From SAR202 cluster bacterium bin16 (lineage in GTDB: Bacteria > Chloroflexota > Dehalococcoidia > Lucifugimonadales > Australimonadaceae), in NCBI GenBank assembly GCA_002238425.1, contig MPMJ01000003.1:62001-126000 (forward strand): a DNA stretch of 64,000 bases, in the 5' to 3' direction. Below are positions 7,357-15,589 of this stretch, one piece after another; position 1 is the first letter of the stretch; every line of letters begins with the position of its first letter. The notes under the pieces were generated by a model. It saw only the letters and a list, made by a program, of their open reading frames with translations. It made no database searches and was not told the DNA's origin. Both the position numbers and the translations under genes were made by a program.

Positions 7357-9207
7357 CTAGCGGTCCATCTTGATGACCGCCAGGAACGCCTCCTGCGGCA
7401 CCTCGACGCGCCCGATGCGCTTCATGCGCTTCTTGCCTTCCGCCTGCTTCTCCAGCAGCTTCCGCTTGCGCGTCACGTCGCCGCCGTAGCACTTCGCCAG
7501 CACGTTCTTCCGCATCGCCGTGACCGTCTCGCGAGCGATGACCTTGCTCCCGATGGCCGCCTGGATCGGCACGTCGAACATCTGGCGCGGGATGAGCTTC
7601 CGCAGACGCTCTACCAGCATCCGCCCCTGGTGATATGCGCGATCGCGGTGCGTGATGAGCGACAGCGCGTCGACCGGCGACTGGTTCACGAGGATGTCCA
7701 GCCGCACGAGCGGCGCGGAACGGTAGCCGTTGAACGAGTAGTCCAGCGACGCATAGCCCCGGCTGCGCGTCTTCACCTGGTCGTAGAAGTCCACCAGTAC
7801 CTCCGCCATCGGCGCCGACGCTTCGAGCAGCACGCGCGGGTCGGACGACGGCGCGGCGTCGGCGCCCCCCGCGGGGCCACCGGTCGCATCCAGGTACTCG
7901 GTGCGCTTGAACTCGCCCCGGCGTGAGTTGATCAGCTCCATCATCGGCCCCACGAAACGCGACGGCGTGAGGATGGACAGGTCCAGCCACGGCTCCTCCA
8001 CCTGCTGCGACTCCCCGCCTGTCGGCAGGTCCGTGGGACGCGACACCTCGCGAATCGAATCGTCGTTCATCGTCACGCGATACACGACGCTCGGCGCGGT
8101 CACTACGAGGTCCATCCCGTACTCGCGCTCCAACCGCTCCTGCACGATCTCCATGTGCAGCAGCCCGAGAAACCCGCACCGGAAGCCCGGCCCAAGCGCG
8201 GGTGAGCTCTCCGGCTCGTACACGAGCGCGGCGTCATTCATCTGCAGACGCTCCAGCGACTCACGCAGGTTGTGGAACTCGTTGCCGTCGCTCGGGTACA
8301 GCCCGGCGAACACCATCGGTTTCTGCTCGCCGTAGCCGGGCAGCGGCTCGACTGCGCCCGCGCGGGCGTGCGTGACGGTGTCCCCGACGCGGCAGTCGCC
8401 CACGCTCTTCAGCCCTGTCGCGAGATAGCCAACCTCGCCCGCCGTGAGAGTGGGCGCCTTGGCCATCGCCGGTCGGAACGCCCCGACCTCCAGCAGGTCC
8501 GCCTCCGTGCCCGTCGCCATCATCCGAACGCGGTCCGTGCCCTTCACTGCGCCGTCCATGACCCGCACGTACGCCATCACGCCCTTGTACGAGTCGTACT
8601 TGGAGTCGAACACGAGCGCGCGCAGCGGCCTCTCCTCGTGCGCCTCGGGCGGCGGAACGCGTTCCACGACCGCCTCCAGCAGCGCGTGAACGCCCGTGCC
8701 GTCTTTCGCCGAGACTTGCAGCACCTCGTCCGGCTCGAAGCCGAACGCCGTGACCAGCTCCTCGATGACCCGGTCGGGCTCGGCGGAAGGCAGGTCGATC
8801 TTGTTCACGACAGGAACGATGGTGAGGTCGTGCTCCAGTGCGAGGTAGACGTTGGCGAGCGTCTGCGCCTGGATGCCCTGCGCGGCGTCGACGATCAACA
8901 ACGCGCCCTCGCAGGCCGCGAGCGAGCGCGAGACTTCGTACGAGAAGTCCACGTGGCCGGGCGTGTCGATGAGGTTCAGTTCGTAGTCACGGCCCTGGTA
9001 GGCGAGGTTCAGGCGAACAGCCTGCGCCTTGATGGTGATGCCGCGCTCTCGCTCGAGGTCCATCGAATCGAGCAGCTGGTCGTGCATCTCCCGCGCGGAC
9101 ACAGCGCCCGTAATCTCCAGGATGCGGTCGGCGAGAGTCGACTTGCCGTGGTCGATGTGGGCGATGATGCAGAAGTTGCGGATGAGAGAGGGGTCCACGC
9201 CCCTCAT
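7357..9207 (-). CDS. lepA: elongation factor 4 (LepA) GTPase
   Basis: Ribosome-associated translational GTPase (EF4), 616 residues, close to the usual ~600. G1 is AHIDHGKST at residues 16-24, G3 DTPGHVDF and G4 [13 protein letters not shown]. The LepA-specific C-terminal domain ends with [23 protein letters not shown], the diagnostic lysine-rich segment. One lineage-specific stretch, [19 protein letters not shown] near residues 452-470, interrupts the EF-G V-like domain where other LepA proteins have the short YLD region. It lies last in the apparent hflK-hflC-lepA transcript, 15 bp after hflC. Confidence 0.97.
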   Translation of the reverse strand: MRGVDPSLIRNFCIIAHIDHGKSTLADRILEITGAVSAREMHDQLLDSMDLERERGITIKAQAVRLNLAYQGRDYELNLIDTPGHVDFSYEVSRSLAACEGALLIVDAAQGIQAQTLANVYLALEHDLTIVPVVNKIDLPSAEPDRVIEELVTAFGFEPDEVLQVSAKDGTGVHALLEAVVERVPPPEAHEERPLRALVFDSKYDSYKGVMAYVRVMDGAVKGTDRVRMMATGTEADLLEVGAFRPAMAKAPTLTAGEVGYLATGLKSVGDCRVGDTVTHARAGAVEPLPGYGEQKPMVFAGLYPSDGNEFHNLRESLERLQMNDAALVYEPESSPALGPGFRCGFLGLLHMEIVQERLEREYGMDLVVTAPSVVYRVTMNDDSIREVSRPTDLPTGGESQQVEEPWLDLSILTPSRFVGPMMELINSRRGEFKRTEYLDATGGPAGGADAAPSSDPRVLLEASAPMAEVLVDFYDQVKTRSRGYASLDYSFNGYRSAPLVRLDILVNQSPVDALSLITHRDRAYHQGRMLVERLRKLIPRQMFDVPIQAAIGSKVIARETVTAMRKNVLAKCYGGDVTRKRKLLEKQAEGKKRMKRIGRVEVPQEAFLAVIKMDR

Positions 9208-9222
9208 TCTAGCAGGGAGGCT

Positions 9223-10278
9223 CTAGGAGCCATCAGCGTCGCCGGACGGCTCGCTGCCCTCCGACATCATGCCACTCTCTGCCAGAGCGCCGATGAGCCC
9301 GAACAGCCCTTCCAGGACATCTTCGCCATCGTCCGAGCCACGCGTGCCCTGGGACGACTGGAGGTACCGGAAGAGATCGGAGTTGGCGGGGAGGACCAGT
9401 GTCGTTTGGTCGCCGAGCACTGCCCGGTATGCCTCAAGGCTGCGCCGGAATGCGAAGAACTCGGGGTCCTGCTCAAGCGCCTCGGCGAGGATGCGGATCG
9501 CCTCACCTTCGCCATCACCGCGGAGCCGGTTGGCAGCCTCGTCAGCCTGGGCGGCGATGATCTCCACCTGCCGGTCGACGTCGGCGATGCGCTCGCGGTA
9601 CAACTCTTCACCCTCGGCGCGGAGACGCTGCGCCTGCACGGAGCGTTCCGTCCGCATGCGGTTGAAGATGTTCTCCTCCGTGGCGGGTGGGAAGTCGGCG
9701 CGCTTGATGCGGATATCGACGATGTCGACGCCGTAGTCGTTCTCGGCGGATTTGACGACTTGGTTCGCTGTCGCCAGGGCGCGACCGACGATGGCTGCGC
9801 GTGTGGCGACGCCTTGCTCGTTCACCAGCGGTTCGACGTCGGTGCGGTCCTCCTGGATGCCGATCAGCCGACCGCCGATGATCTCCGGCTGCGTGCTGCG
9901 CCCGATCTCGTCGCGCAGCGCCGCGATGACGATCTGCTGGATCCTCGAGTTGGCGGTGGTTTCGGTGCGCAGGCGCGTGATGAACTTGCGCGGGTCCTCG
10001 ATGCGGTAGCGGACGTAGGCGTCCACCTCCAGGAATTGGTTGTCCTGGTCCGGCATGGACGTGGGCGTCACGTCTATCCGCAGGATGCGCTTGTCCAGCA
10101 CGTTCGCAGTGTCCACGAACGGGGCCTTCAACTTCAGGCCCGGTGAGCGCACGACGGTCTGTATCTCACCGAATCGGGTGACGACCACGTACTGCGTCTC
10201 GTCGACCGTGTACAACGCCTGCGGCACGACGATGACCGCCGCGATGATGAGTATGAGGAGAGGAACGAGGAGTTTCAT
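9223..10278 (-). CDS. hflC: SPFH-domain membrane protein HflC
   Basis: HflC partners HflK in a large periplasm-facing membrane cage that modulates the FtsH protease. The protein has one N-terminal transmembrane helix (residues 4-22, LVPLLILIIAAVIVVPQAL). The SPFH/Band-7 domain follows: YVVVTRFGEIQTVVRSPGLKLKAPFVD, then VDAYVRYRIEDPRKF and RTDVEPLV. A long charged coiled-coil region runs from about residue 215 to 290 (MRTERSVQAQRLRAEGEELYRE). The DPEFFAFRRSLEAYRAVLG segment is typical of HflC. It begins 1 bp after the hflK stop. The C-terminus is acidic and variable. Confidence 0.9.
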   Translation of the reverse strand: MKLLVPLLILIIAAVIVVPQALYTVDETQYVVVTRFGEIQTVVRSPGLKLKAPFVDTANVLDKRILRIDVTPTSMPDQDNQFLEVDAYVRYRIEDPRKFITRLRTETTANSRIQQIVIAALRDEIGRSTQPEIIGGRLIGIQEDRTDVEPLVNEQGVATRAAIVGRALATANQVVKSAENDYGVDIVDIRIKRADFPPATEENIFNRMRTERSVQAQRLRAEGEELYRERIADVDRQVEIIAAQADEAANRLRGDGEGEAIRILAEALEQDPEFFAFRRSLEAYRAVLGDQTTLVLPANSDLFRYLQSSQGTRGSDDGEDVLEGLFGLIGALAESGMMSEGSEPSGDADGS

Positions 10279-10279
10279 G

Positions 10280-11371
10280 TTAGCCCCCGCCCCCCGAAGC
10301 CACAGCAGCCGGGCCGGTGTTCGACGAAAGAGCGTCTTCCGTCAGCGGTAGGAACGGCACCACGTTGTCTGTGGATTCATCCAGGATGAAGAGTGTGACG
10401 CCGGGCAGGATGTCCTCGATCGCTTCGAGGAAGAGACGCGTACGCGTTACTTCCTGGGACAGCGCATACTCGGTGAAGACCGCAGTGAACTCAGCCGCCT
10501 CACCTTGCGCCCTGGCGATACGAGCATCCTTGAACGCCTGCGCCGCCTGGGTCACCTGCTCTGCGGCGCCGCGCGCCCGGGGGAGCCTGTCCTGCTCGTA
10601 AGCGAGCGACTCGTTGATGCGGCTCTCCCGGTCGACGCGCGCCCTGTTGACGTCGTCGAAGGCGTCGCGCACCTGGTCCGGCGGCTGGACTTCCTGCAAC
10701 TGCACGTTCAGTATCTCTATGCCCGCGTTGTAGTCGTCGACGATCTGCTGCAGCAGGTCCTGCGTGTCAGTCTGCACCGCCTCTCTGCCAACGCGCAGGG
10801 GGTCGTCTATCGACCGCTGCCCGACGACCTGCCGAAGCGCGGCCTCGGCTGCGTCCTTGAGCGTCCGCCCGTCCGGGCGGCCCTCCACAGCCTCCGGACG
10901 GGCCGGGTCGCCGGGGTCGGCAACGTTGAAGAGGAACGCCCCGAGGTCCTTGATGCGGTACTGGACGACGAGGTCGATGGTCACGATGTTCAGGTCGCCG
11001 GTGATCATCTTGGACTCGACTACTTCGTCCGTGACGACACCGCCGGCGGTGGTCATGAAGCCGAGCTCCATTCCCCGGGTCTCCTCGACGGAGACGACGT
11101 CTACCCTGCCGATGGGCACAGGGGGGTACCAGTGGAGTCCTTCGTCCTCGGTGCCCCGAAACGCTCCGAAGAGACGGAGCGCAGCCTGCTCGGACGGCTG
11201 AACGGTGTAGAAACCGGTGCCGAGCCAGAGGGCCGCCGCGACAACGATGAGTCCAAGGATGAATAGACGGGAACCGCCGCCCGGAAGGCGTGAGCGTATG
11301 CCATCCCAGCTCTGTCGGAGGTTCTGGACTACCTGGTCCGGATCGAATTCGGGTCGGCGTTCGCCGTACAT
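10280..11371 (-). CDS. hflK: SPFH-domain membrane protein HflK
   Basis: First gene of the hflK-hflC-lepA set. It has 363 residues with a hydrophilic N-terminus containing a Gly-rich turn, as in other HflK proteins. One transmembrane helix follows at about residues 36-53 (LFILGLIVVAAALWLGTG), then the SPFH domain starting YTVQPSEQAALRLFGAF and LHWYPPVPIG. The domain continues with TGDLNIVTIDLVVQYRIKDL and an ERESRINESLAYEQDRLPRARG-like helical region that builds the cage wall. The C-terminus is Gly/Ala-rich. HflK should sit in the inner membrane with FtsH, which is not encoded in this window. Confidence 0.9.
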   Translation of the reverse strand: MYGERRPEFDPDQVVQNLRQSWDGIRSRLPGGGSRLFILGLIVVAAALWLGTGFYTVQPSEQAALRLFGAFRGTEDEGLHWYPPVPIGRVDVVSVEETRGMELGFMTTAGGVVTDEVVESKMITGDLNIVTIDLVVQYRIKDLGAFLFNVADPGDPARPEAVEGRPDGRTLKDAAEAALRQVVGQRSIDDPLRVGREAVQTDTQDLLQQIVDDYNAGIEILNVQLQEVQPPDQVRDAFDDVNRARVDRESRINESLAYEQDRLPRARGAAEQVTQAAQAFKDARIARAQGEAAEFTAVFTEYALSQEVTRTRLFLEAIEDILPGVTLFILDESTDNVVPFLPLTEDALSSNTGPAAVASGGGG

Positions 11372-11690
11372 CTAACGCAACTTCTTCCGTAGACCCCGCG
11401 AAGGTAAGCCGTCCTCTGACGACCGCGCTGTGAGTGGACTCCAGCGCTCCGGGGGACAAGACGAGTCTATCCCCCACCCCCGAGGGTGTCAAACGTTGGG
11501 CATGGCTGCCCCGCCCGCTTGACGCACCTTTGCTTGACGCACTTTTGCACGGACGTGTGCGCGGGTATAGTATGCCGCAGCGAATCGTAGCACTTGCGGC
11601 TTGCCGCAACGAAACAGCAGTACATACCAGCCGTTCGCCTACGAGACCAAGCAACGCATATCCAGGGGAAGTGGAAGGCAGGAGGGAAAG
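11372..11690. promoter_or_regulatory. intergenic region between divergent hflK and TctC-like gene
   Basis: 318 bp with no credible gene. On the plus strand there is a candidate sigma70 promoter for the lipoprotein gene: TTGCAC (11545-11550), 15-bp gap, TATAGT (11566-11571); TAGTAT at 11569 with an 18-bp gap is an alternative -10. Directly upstream is a 15-bp tandem repeat with one mismatch, CTTGACGCACCTTTG (11518-11532) and CTTGACGCACTTTTG (11533-11547). The second copy overlaps the -35. This is a plausible activator or repressor site. The leader to the ATG is about 115 nt. Confidence 0.5.
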
Positions 11691-12968
11691 ATGAAGATTC
11701 ACCGATTCCTGGCCCTTGGCGCGATAGCAGTGATTCTGGCGCTCTTTGCAGCGTGCGGCGGCGATGACGACCCAACTGCAACGCCGCGTCCGGCAGCCAC
11801 ACCGACGCCAACCCCGGCGGAAGCCATGATGGAGGAGGAGCCTACCCCAACCGCCGAGGCGATGATGGAGGAACCAACTCCCACCGCCGAGGCGATGACG
11901 GAGCAGCCCACCCCAACGCCTGTCCCGCGACCAACCCCCACGCTGGTGCCTCCGCCTCCCGGCTTTGACGCGGAAGAGTACTTCGGCGGTAAGACCATCC
12001 GCATCATCACCGGCACCAGTCCAGGCGGCGGCTACGACACCTTCAGCAGGCTCGTCGCTCAGGCGGCCGAGCGGCAATTCCCCGACAGCACTCGCTTCAT
12101 CGTGCAGAACCTGCCCGGCGCGGGTCAGTTGCGCGGACTGCGAGCCGTGCTCGATTCGAAGCCGGACGGCCTCACCGTCGGCCCCGTCCACTCACGCTGG
12201 TTCGCTCGGCAGATGCTCGTGGGCGATGTCGACGGGTTCGACCTCGACAGGATCTACATCCTCGGCTCCCCAACCTTCACCATTGCCGAGAGCGGCTTCT
12301 GCCTCGACAAGGACTTCGCCTCGTCGTGGCAGGAAGTACTGGACAGGGACCTGACCATCAGGGTCGGCTCAGTGGGGCCTGGCAACGAGCCTCAGATCGA
12401 GTTCATGATCGAGAACGGCGGACCCTTCAAGCTCATCTACGGCTATGGCGGCTCGTCCGAGATCATGGCGGCGTTCGACCGCGGCGAGGTTGACGGGACA
12501 GGCCGTTGCGGCCCGGGCACCGCTGGCCGTCTCTATCCCGAGTGGATAGAGCAGGGTCGCCTCGTCCCCATCTTCTACAACAAGAAGCCGTACAACGACG
12601 AATGGTTGGCCAACCTCGGGCGTAACGAACCGCTCCCCTCCTTCCGTGACCTGCCTGGCCTCACGTTCGACCCAGCGCAGGCAGAAGGGCTTGAGTTGAA
12701 CCTGCTTGTCGTCGAGATTTCCCGCGTCTTCGTGATGCCTGAAGAAGTGCCCGCCGACGTCACGCAGTACTGGCAGTCGGCCTTCGACCGCCTCGTGGCG
12801 GACCCACAGTTCATTGAGGCGATCAAGATTGCCGGATACGAGGACTCCTACGGATACGGCACCTCAGACGACATCTGGGAGATCATCAACCGGGTACGGA
12901 ATGCCAGCCAGGCGACTCGCGACGTAGCGCTCGGGCTGAGCGGTGTCGGCGACCTGACCGTCAACTAG
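11691..12968 (+). CDS. TctC-like tripartite tricarboxylate transporter substrate-binding lipoprotein
   Basis: Extracytoplasmic solute-binding protein of the Bug/TctC type. It starts at ATG 11691 after GGAGGG. Residues 1-21 form a signal peptide ending LFAAC, so Cys22 is the probable lipid-anchored residue. A Thr/Pro linker holds three imperfect repeats EAMMEEEPTPTA / EAMMEEPTPTA / EAMTEQPTPTP (residues 44-76, DNA 11820-11921). The binding domain begins at about residue 88 with YFGGKTIRIITGTSPGGGYDTFSRLVA, the family signature, and later KPDGLTVG. No TctA/TctB membrane genes are adjacent, so it is an orphan receptor that must work with subunits elsewhere or as a sensor. Confidence 0.82.
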   Translation: MKIHRFLALGAIAVILALFAACGGDDDPTATPRPAATPTPTPAEAMMEEEPTPTAEAMMEEPTPTAEAMTEQPTPTPVPRPTPTLVPPPPGFDAEEYFGGKTIRIITGTSPGGGYDTFSRLVAQAAERQFPDSTRFIVQNLPGAGQLRGLRAVLDSKPDGLTVGPVHSRWFARQMLVGDVDGFDLDRIYILGSPTFTIAESGFCLDKDFASSWQEVLDRDLTIRVGSVGPGNEPQIEFMIENGGPFKLIYGYGGSSEIMAAFDRGEVDGTGRCGPGTAGRLYPEWIEQGRLVPIFYNKKPYNDEWLANLGRNEPLPSFRDLPGLTFDPAQAEGLELNLLVVEISRVFVMPEEVPADVTQYWQSAFDRLVADPQFIEAIKIAGYEDSYGYGTSDDIWEIINRVRNASQATRDVALGLSGVGDLTVN

Positions 12969-12980
12969 GGAAGCATCTTG

Positions 12981-13064
12981 CCGGTGCGGACGGCATGTCC
13001 GCACCGGGCTGCCAGGGCCGGTTGGATTTCCGATGTAAGGGCACCCCTCGTGGGTGCCCTTCTC
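12981..13064 (+). terminator. two hairpins ending the TctC-like transcript
   Basis: First hairpin: CCGGTGCGGAC (12981-12991) pairs with GTCCGCACCGG (12997-13007), no T tract. Second: AAGGGCACCC (13037-13046) pairs with GGGTGCCCTT (13052-13061), followed by CTCTT. The second looks like the real rho-independent terminator; the first may protect the 3' end. Confidence 0.75.
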
Positions 13065-13321
13065 TTGTCATGCCCGCGAGAGGCTCCTCAGCCTGATCCC
13101 GTCGAATTCACATTTGTGACATCCGCCCGTTGTGCGGACTAAACACCCCTGCTTACCCTGTCTTTCACCATGAATGGTTGTCGTTGCCTGGGCAACGCGG
13201 ATGGAGGATTCGGATGGGCTCGAAACGGCGCAGAAAGGCTCACCAGAAGGCTCGGATGAGCCCGCCTGAGCCCCCGAAGGGCTCACCACAGAAGCCCGAA
13301 TTACGAACGGAGGAGCATACG
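13065..13321. other. non-coding region upstream of the HTH gene
   Basis: About 255 bp without a convincing gene. The frame leading into the HTH protein stays open from 13130, but ATG 13322 has the only good ribosome site (GGAGGAG at 13309-13315), so this part is treated as leader. It is rich in the words GGCTCACCA and GAGCCC: AAAGGCTCACC at 13235, GAGCCC at 13258 and 13268, AAGGGCTCACC at 13277. These could form alternative hairpins over the leader. A second possible start at 13214 would add 36 mostly basic residues. Confidence 0.4.
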
Positions 13322-13720
13322 ATGAGCCAGAATGAGCCGGTTTTTCAGGAAAATCTCACTGACAGGCAGATTGTGGCGCTCCCGCATGTCGCCGGTGCTG
13401 CTACGAACGCCGAAGGCGCAAGAGCTGCGGATATCAGCATCGCGACGCTCAAGCGATGGCAGCAGGACCCCGCCTTCCGGGAGGAACTCCGCCGGCAGAG
13501 GCAGGAAACTTCGGACCTCGCTCAGGTCGAACTCAACGGCCTCGCGCTGAAGAGCATCTCCGCGCTGGCCGAACTCCTGGAGGACCCTAACCCGCGGGTC
13601 AGGATGCAGGCCGTTCGCCTTGCGCTCGTCGTGGGCATTCAGGTCGGTAAGGCCAGGGAGAATCAGCGGCGCCTCAGACAACTCGAAAAAGCGCTCACCC
13701 TCCTTAAGAACCTCAAGTAG
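13322..13720 (+). CDS. small helix-turn-helix protein, phage terminase-small-subunit/transposase HTH type
   Basis: 132 residues. The N-terminal half reads NLTDRQIVALPHVAGAATNAEGARAADISIATLKRW. This is the HTH layout found in phBC6A51-type phage proteins and insertion-element HTH domains: a resolvase-like helix pair that meets DNA through ISIATLKRWQQD. The middle contains the RREELRRQRQE-type basic helix, and the C-terminus (about residues 75-132) is a charged helix-rich segment with likely coiled-coil pairing. GGAGGAG at 13309-13315 sets the start. There is no large-terminase gene or transposase nearby, so it is an orphan DNA-binding protein; its role is not known. Confidence 0.6.
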   Translation: MSQNEPVFQENLTDRQIVALPHVAGAATNAEGARAADISIATLKRWQQDPAFREELRRQRQETSDLAQVELNGLALKSISALAELLEDPNPRVRMQAVRLALVVGIQVGKARENQRRLRQLEKALTLLKNLK

Positions 13721-13814
13721 GGGCCGCCCCCGTCGCGCGTTGACGCTCCGGCTGAGGGCAGTGTAGGTTCCCCCCTTGTGCGATAACCAGAACGGATGAG
13801 GTACAACGGATACG

Positions 13815-14822
13815 ATGGCTAACGAGTACGACGTCTACGGCGTCGGCAACGCGATAGTGGATACGGAAGTGGAGGTGGAGGACTCGTTCCTCTCGGGCCA
13901 CGGTTTGGACAAGGGCATCATGACGCTCGTGTCCGCTGAGTCCCAGGCGGAACTCCTGGAGAGTCTCGCCGGGCATGCCCAGCACGGCTCCGCCGGAGGC
14001 TCGGCGGCGAATACGGTGACCGCCGTGGCCCACTTCGGCGGCAGCGCATTCTTCACCGGCAAGATCGGCAACGACATGCACGGCGCGCTCTACCGCGAGA
14101 GCCTTGCCGAGGCCGGGGTTGAGTTCGACATGACGCCAGCGAACACAGGCCCCACCGGTGCCTGCGTCATCCTCGTCACACCGGACGGCGAGCGCACGAT
14201 GCGGACGAGCCTCGGCGCGGCCTCTACACTGCAGCCGGGCGACATCGCCTCTGCCGCACTCCGGTCCAGCCGCATCGTATACGTGGAGGGATACCTGCTC
14301 AGCACCCCCTCATGCGCGGAAGCTGCCGAGTGCGCCATGGCCGTTGCATCCGAAGCAGAAGTGCAGGTAGCGCTCAGCCTCTCCGATCCGGCCATCGCGG
14401 CGATCTTCATCGACGAGTTCCGGCGCGTCACCCGGCAGTACGTGGACGTCCTCTTCTGCAACGAACACGAGGCAGGGATATACGGAGGCGAGGGCTCACG
14501 GGAGGAGCGGCTTCGGGCCGTTGGCATGGACGCCCCGCTGGTGTTCATGACCTGCGGCGCGGACGGCGCGCTGGTCTTCGACGATGGTGCCATCACGCAC
14601 GTGCCGGGATACGTTGTGCCCGTCGTCGACACCACCGGAGCAGGCGACGTCTTCGCCGCGGGCGCGCTCTACGGGCTCACGCATGGCCTCAACCCCACCG
14701 ATGCTGGTAAGCTCGGCTCGTTCGCCGCCGCGAAGGTCGTAACCGGTTTCGGCGCGCGGTTGCGCGAGCCATTGCACGAGACGCTGGAAGCCATTCTCAA
14801 CGGGGCCCATCCGCTCGGTTGA
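13815..14822 (+). CDS. PfkB-family carbohydrate/nucleoside kinase (adenosine-kinase-like)
   Basis: Ribokinase-fold kinase of 335 residues. The N-terminal GNAIVDTEVEV and GGSAANTVTAVAHFGG match PfkB signature 1. NEHEAGIYGG and DTTGAGDVFAAGALYGLTHG are the C-terminal anion hole and catalytic Asp (GAGD). The overall pattern, including LVTPDGERTMRTSLGAA, is that of the adenosine kinase/sugar kinase subgroup found in many bacteria; ribose, fructose or adenosine could be the substrate. The ATG at 13815 has weak upstream Shine-Dalgarno pairing. The next gene starts 20 bp after the stop, so the two are likely co-transcribed. Confidence 0.85.
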   Translation: MANEYDVYGVGNAIVDTEVEVEDSFLSGHGLDKGIMTLVSAESQAELLESLAGHAQHGSAGGSAANTVTAVAHFGGSAFFTGKIGNDMHGALYRESLAEAGVEFDMTPANTGPTGACVILVTPDGERTMRTSLGAASTLQPGDIASAALRSSRIVYVEGYLLSTPSCAEAAECAMAVASEAEVQVALSLSDPAIAAIFIDEFRRVTRQYVDVLFCNEHEAGIYGGEGSREERLRAVGMDAPLVFMTCGADGALVFDDGAITHVPGYVVPVVDTTGAGDVFAAGALYGLTHGLNPTDAGKLGSFAAAKVVTGFGARLREPLHETLEAILNGAHPLG

Positions 14823-14842
14823 CCAGAGAGGAGACACGGACA

Positions 14843-15466
14843 ATGACCACCGACCGCCACCAGAAGGCTGCATGGGCGCAGACGCACGACGTGCCGGAGC
14901 AGTGGGAGGAGCAGCAGTTCGTAGACAACTGGGTCACGCGCGACGATGGCAGACAGGACCAGCGCGGGCCGATGATCCAGGCCGCGGTGGACGCCGCGCC
15001 CTTCCCCACAGACCAGGCCATCCGCGCCCTGGACGTCGGTTCGGGCTACGGCCTGCTCTCCGGCCACCTGCTGGCGAAGTTCCCCAACGCCCACGTCACG
15101 CTGCAGGACATCTCAGAGCCGATGTTCGGCCACGCGAAGGAGCGCCTCGCGGCGTACGCGGACCGCACGGCCTACGTCAAGAGCGATTTCTCACAGCGCG
15201 ACTGGGCCTCCGGGCTCGGCGGGCCCTTTGATTTCGTGATGTCCGCCATCGCCATCCACAACATGTACGACGACGGCCTCATCGCCGGCATCTACAAGGA
15301 CATCCACGACCTCATCGCCGACGGCGGCATGTTCGCCAACCTGGACTACGCCGCACAGGCGGGCGGAGTGGACATGCACGTCCAGTGGCTGAAGGAAGCC
15401 GGCTTCCCCACCGTGGAAGCGGTCGAGATCAACGACCGCACCGTCCTCCTGAAGGCATCCCGCTAA
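14843..15466 (+). CDS. class I SAM-dependent methyltransferase
   Basis: 207 residues with a Rossmann methyltransferase core. Motif I is ALDVGSGYGLLSGHL at about residues 59-73, motif II VTLQDISEPM, and motif IV FDFVMSAIAIHNMY. The small substrate domain is short, so a small-molecule or quinone-type acceptor is more likely than RNA. GAGAGGAGACAC precedes ATG 14843. A TTG at 14819 overlapping the kinase stop would add eight residues but has no ribosome site. Partner of the PfkB-like kinase in a two-gene unit; the acceptor is unknown. Confidence 0.8.
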   Translation: MTTDRHQKAAWAQTHDVPEQWEEQQFVDNWVTRDDGRQDQRGPMIQAAVDAAPFPTDQAIRALDVGSGYGLLSGHLLAKFPNAHVTLQDISEPMFGHAKERLAAYADRTAYVKSDFSQRDWASGLGGPFDFVMSAIAIHNMYDDGLIAGIYKDIHDLIADGGMFANLDYAAQAGGVDMHVQWLKEAGFPTVEAVEINDRTVLLKASR

Positions 15467-15491
15467 CCCCCTCGTCATTCCCTCACCCTTC

Positions 15492-15538
15492 TCGTCATCC
15501 CGCGAAACCGGGAATCCAGGAAGTGCGCCTTAGCGCAC
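15492..15538. repeat. REP-like extragenic palindromic element
   Basis: Contains TCATCCCGCGAAACCGGGAATCCAG-type sequence (15495-15519), a short palindromic element of the form seen dispersed between genes in many bacterial genomes, followed by a GTGCGC/GCGCAC hairpin (15523-15538). It lies between convergent genes, where it may also terminate transcription. The identification comes from recognition of the word, not a search. Confidence 0.55.
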
Positions 15539-15589
15539 ACCGTCAGACCACGCGGTGGGTTGGGGAGGCGGGTTATCCCCTCAGGCGGG

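Noticed and set aside
8272-10146. 624-codon frame on the plus strand across lepA and hflC
   Set aside because: Antisense shadow of two conserved genes; Arg/Asp/Val-rich with no domain.
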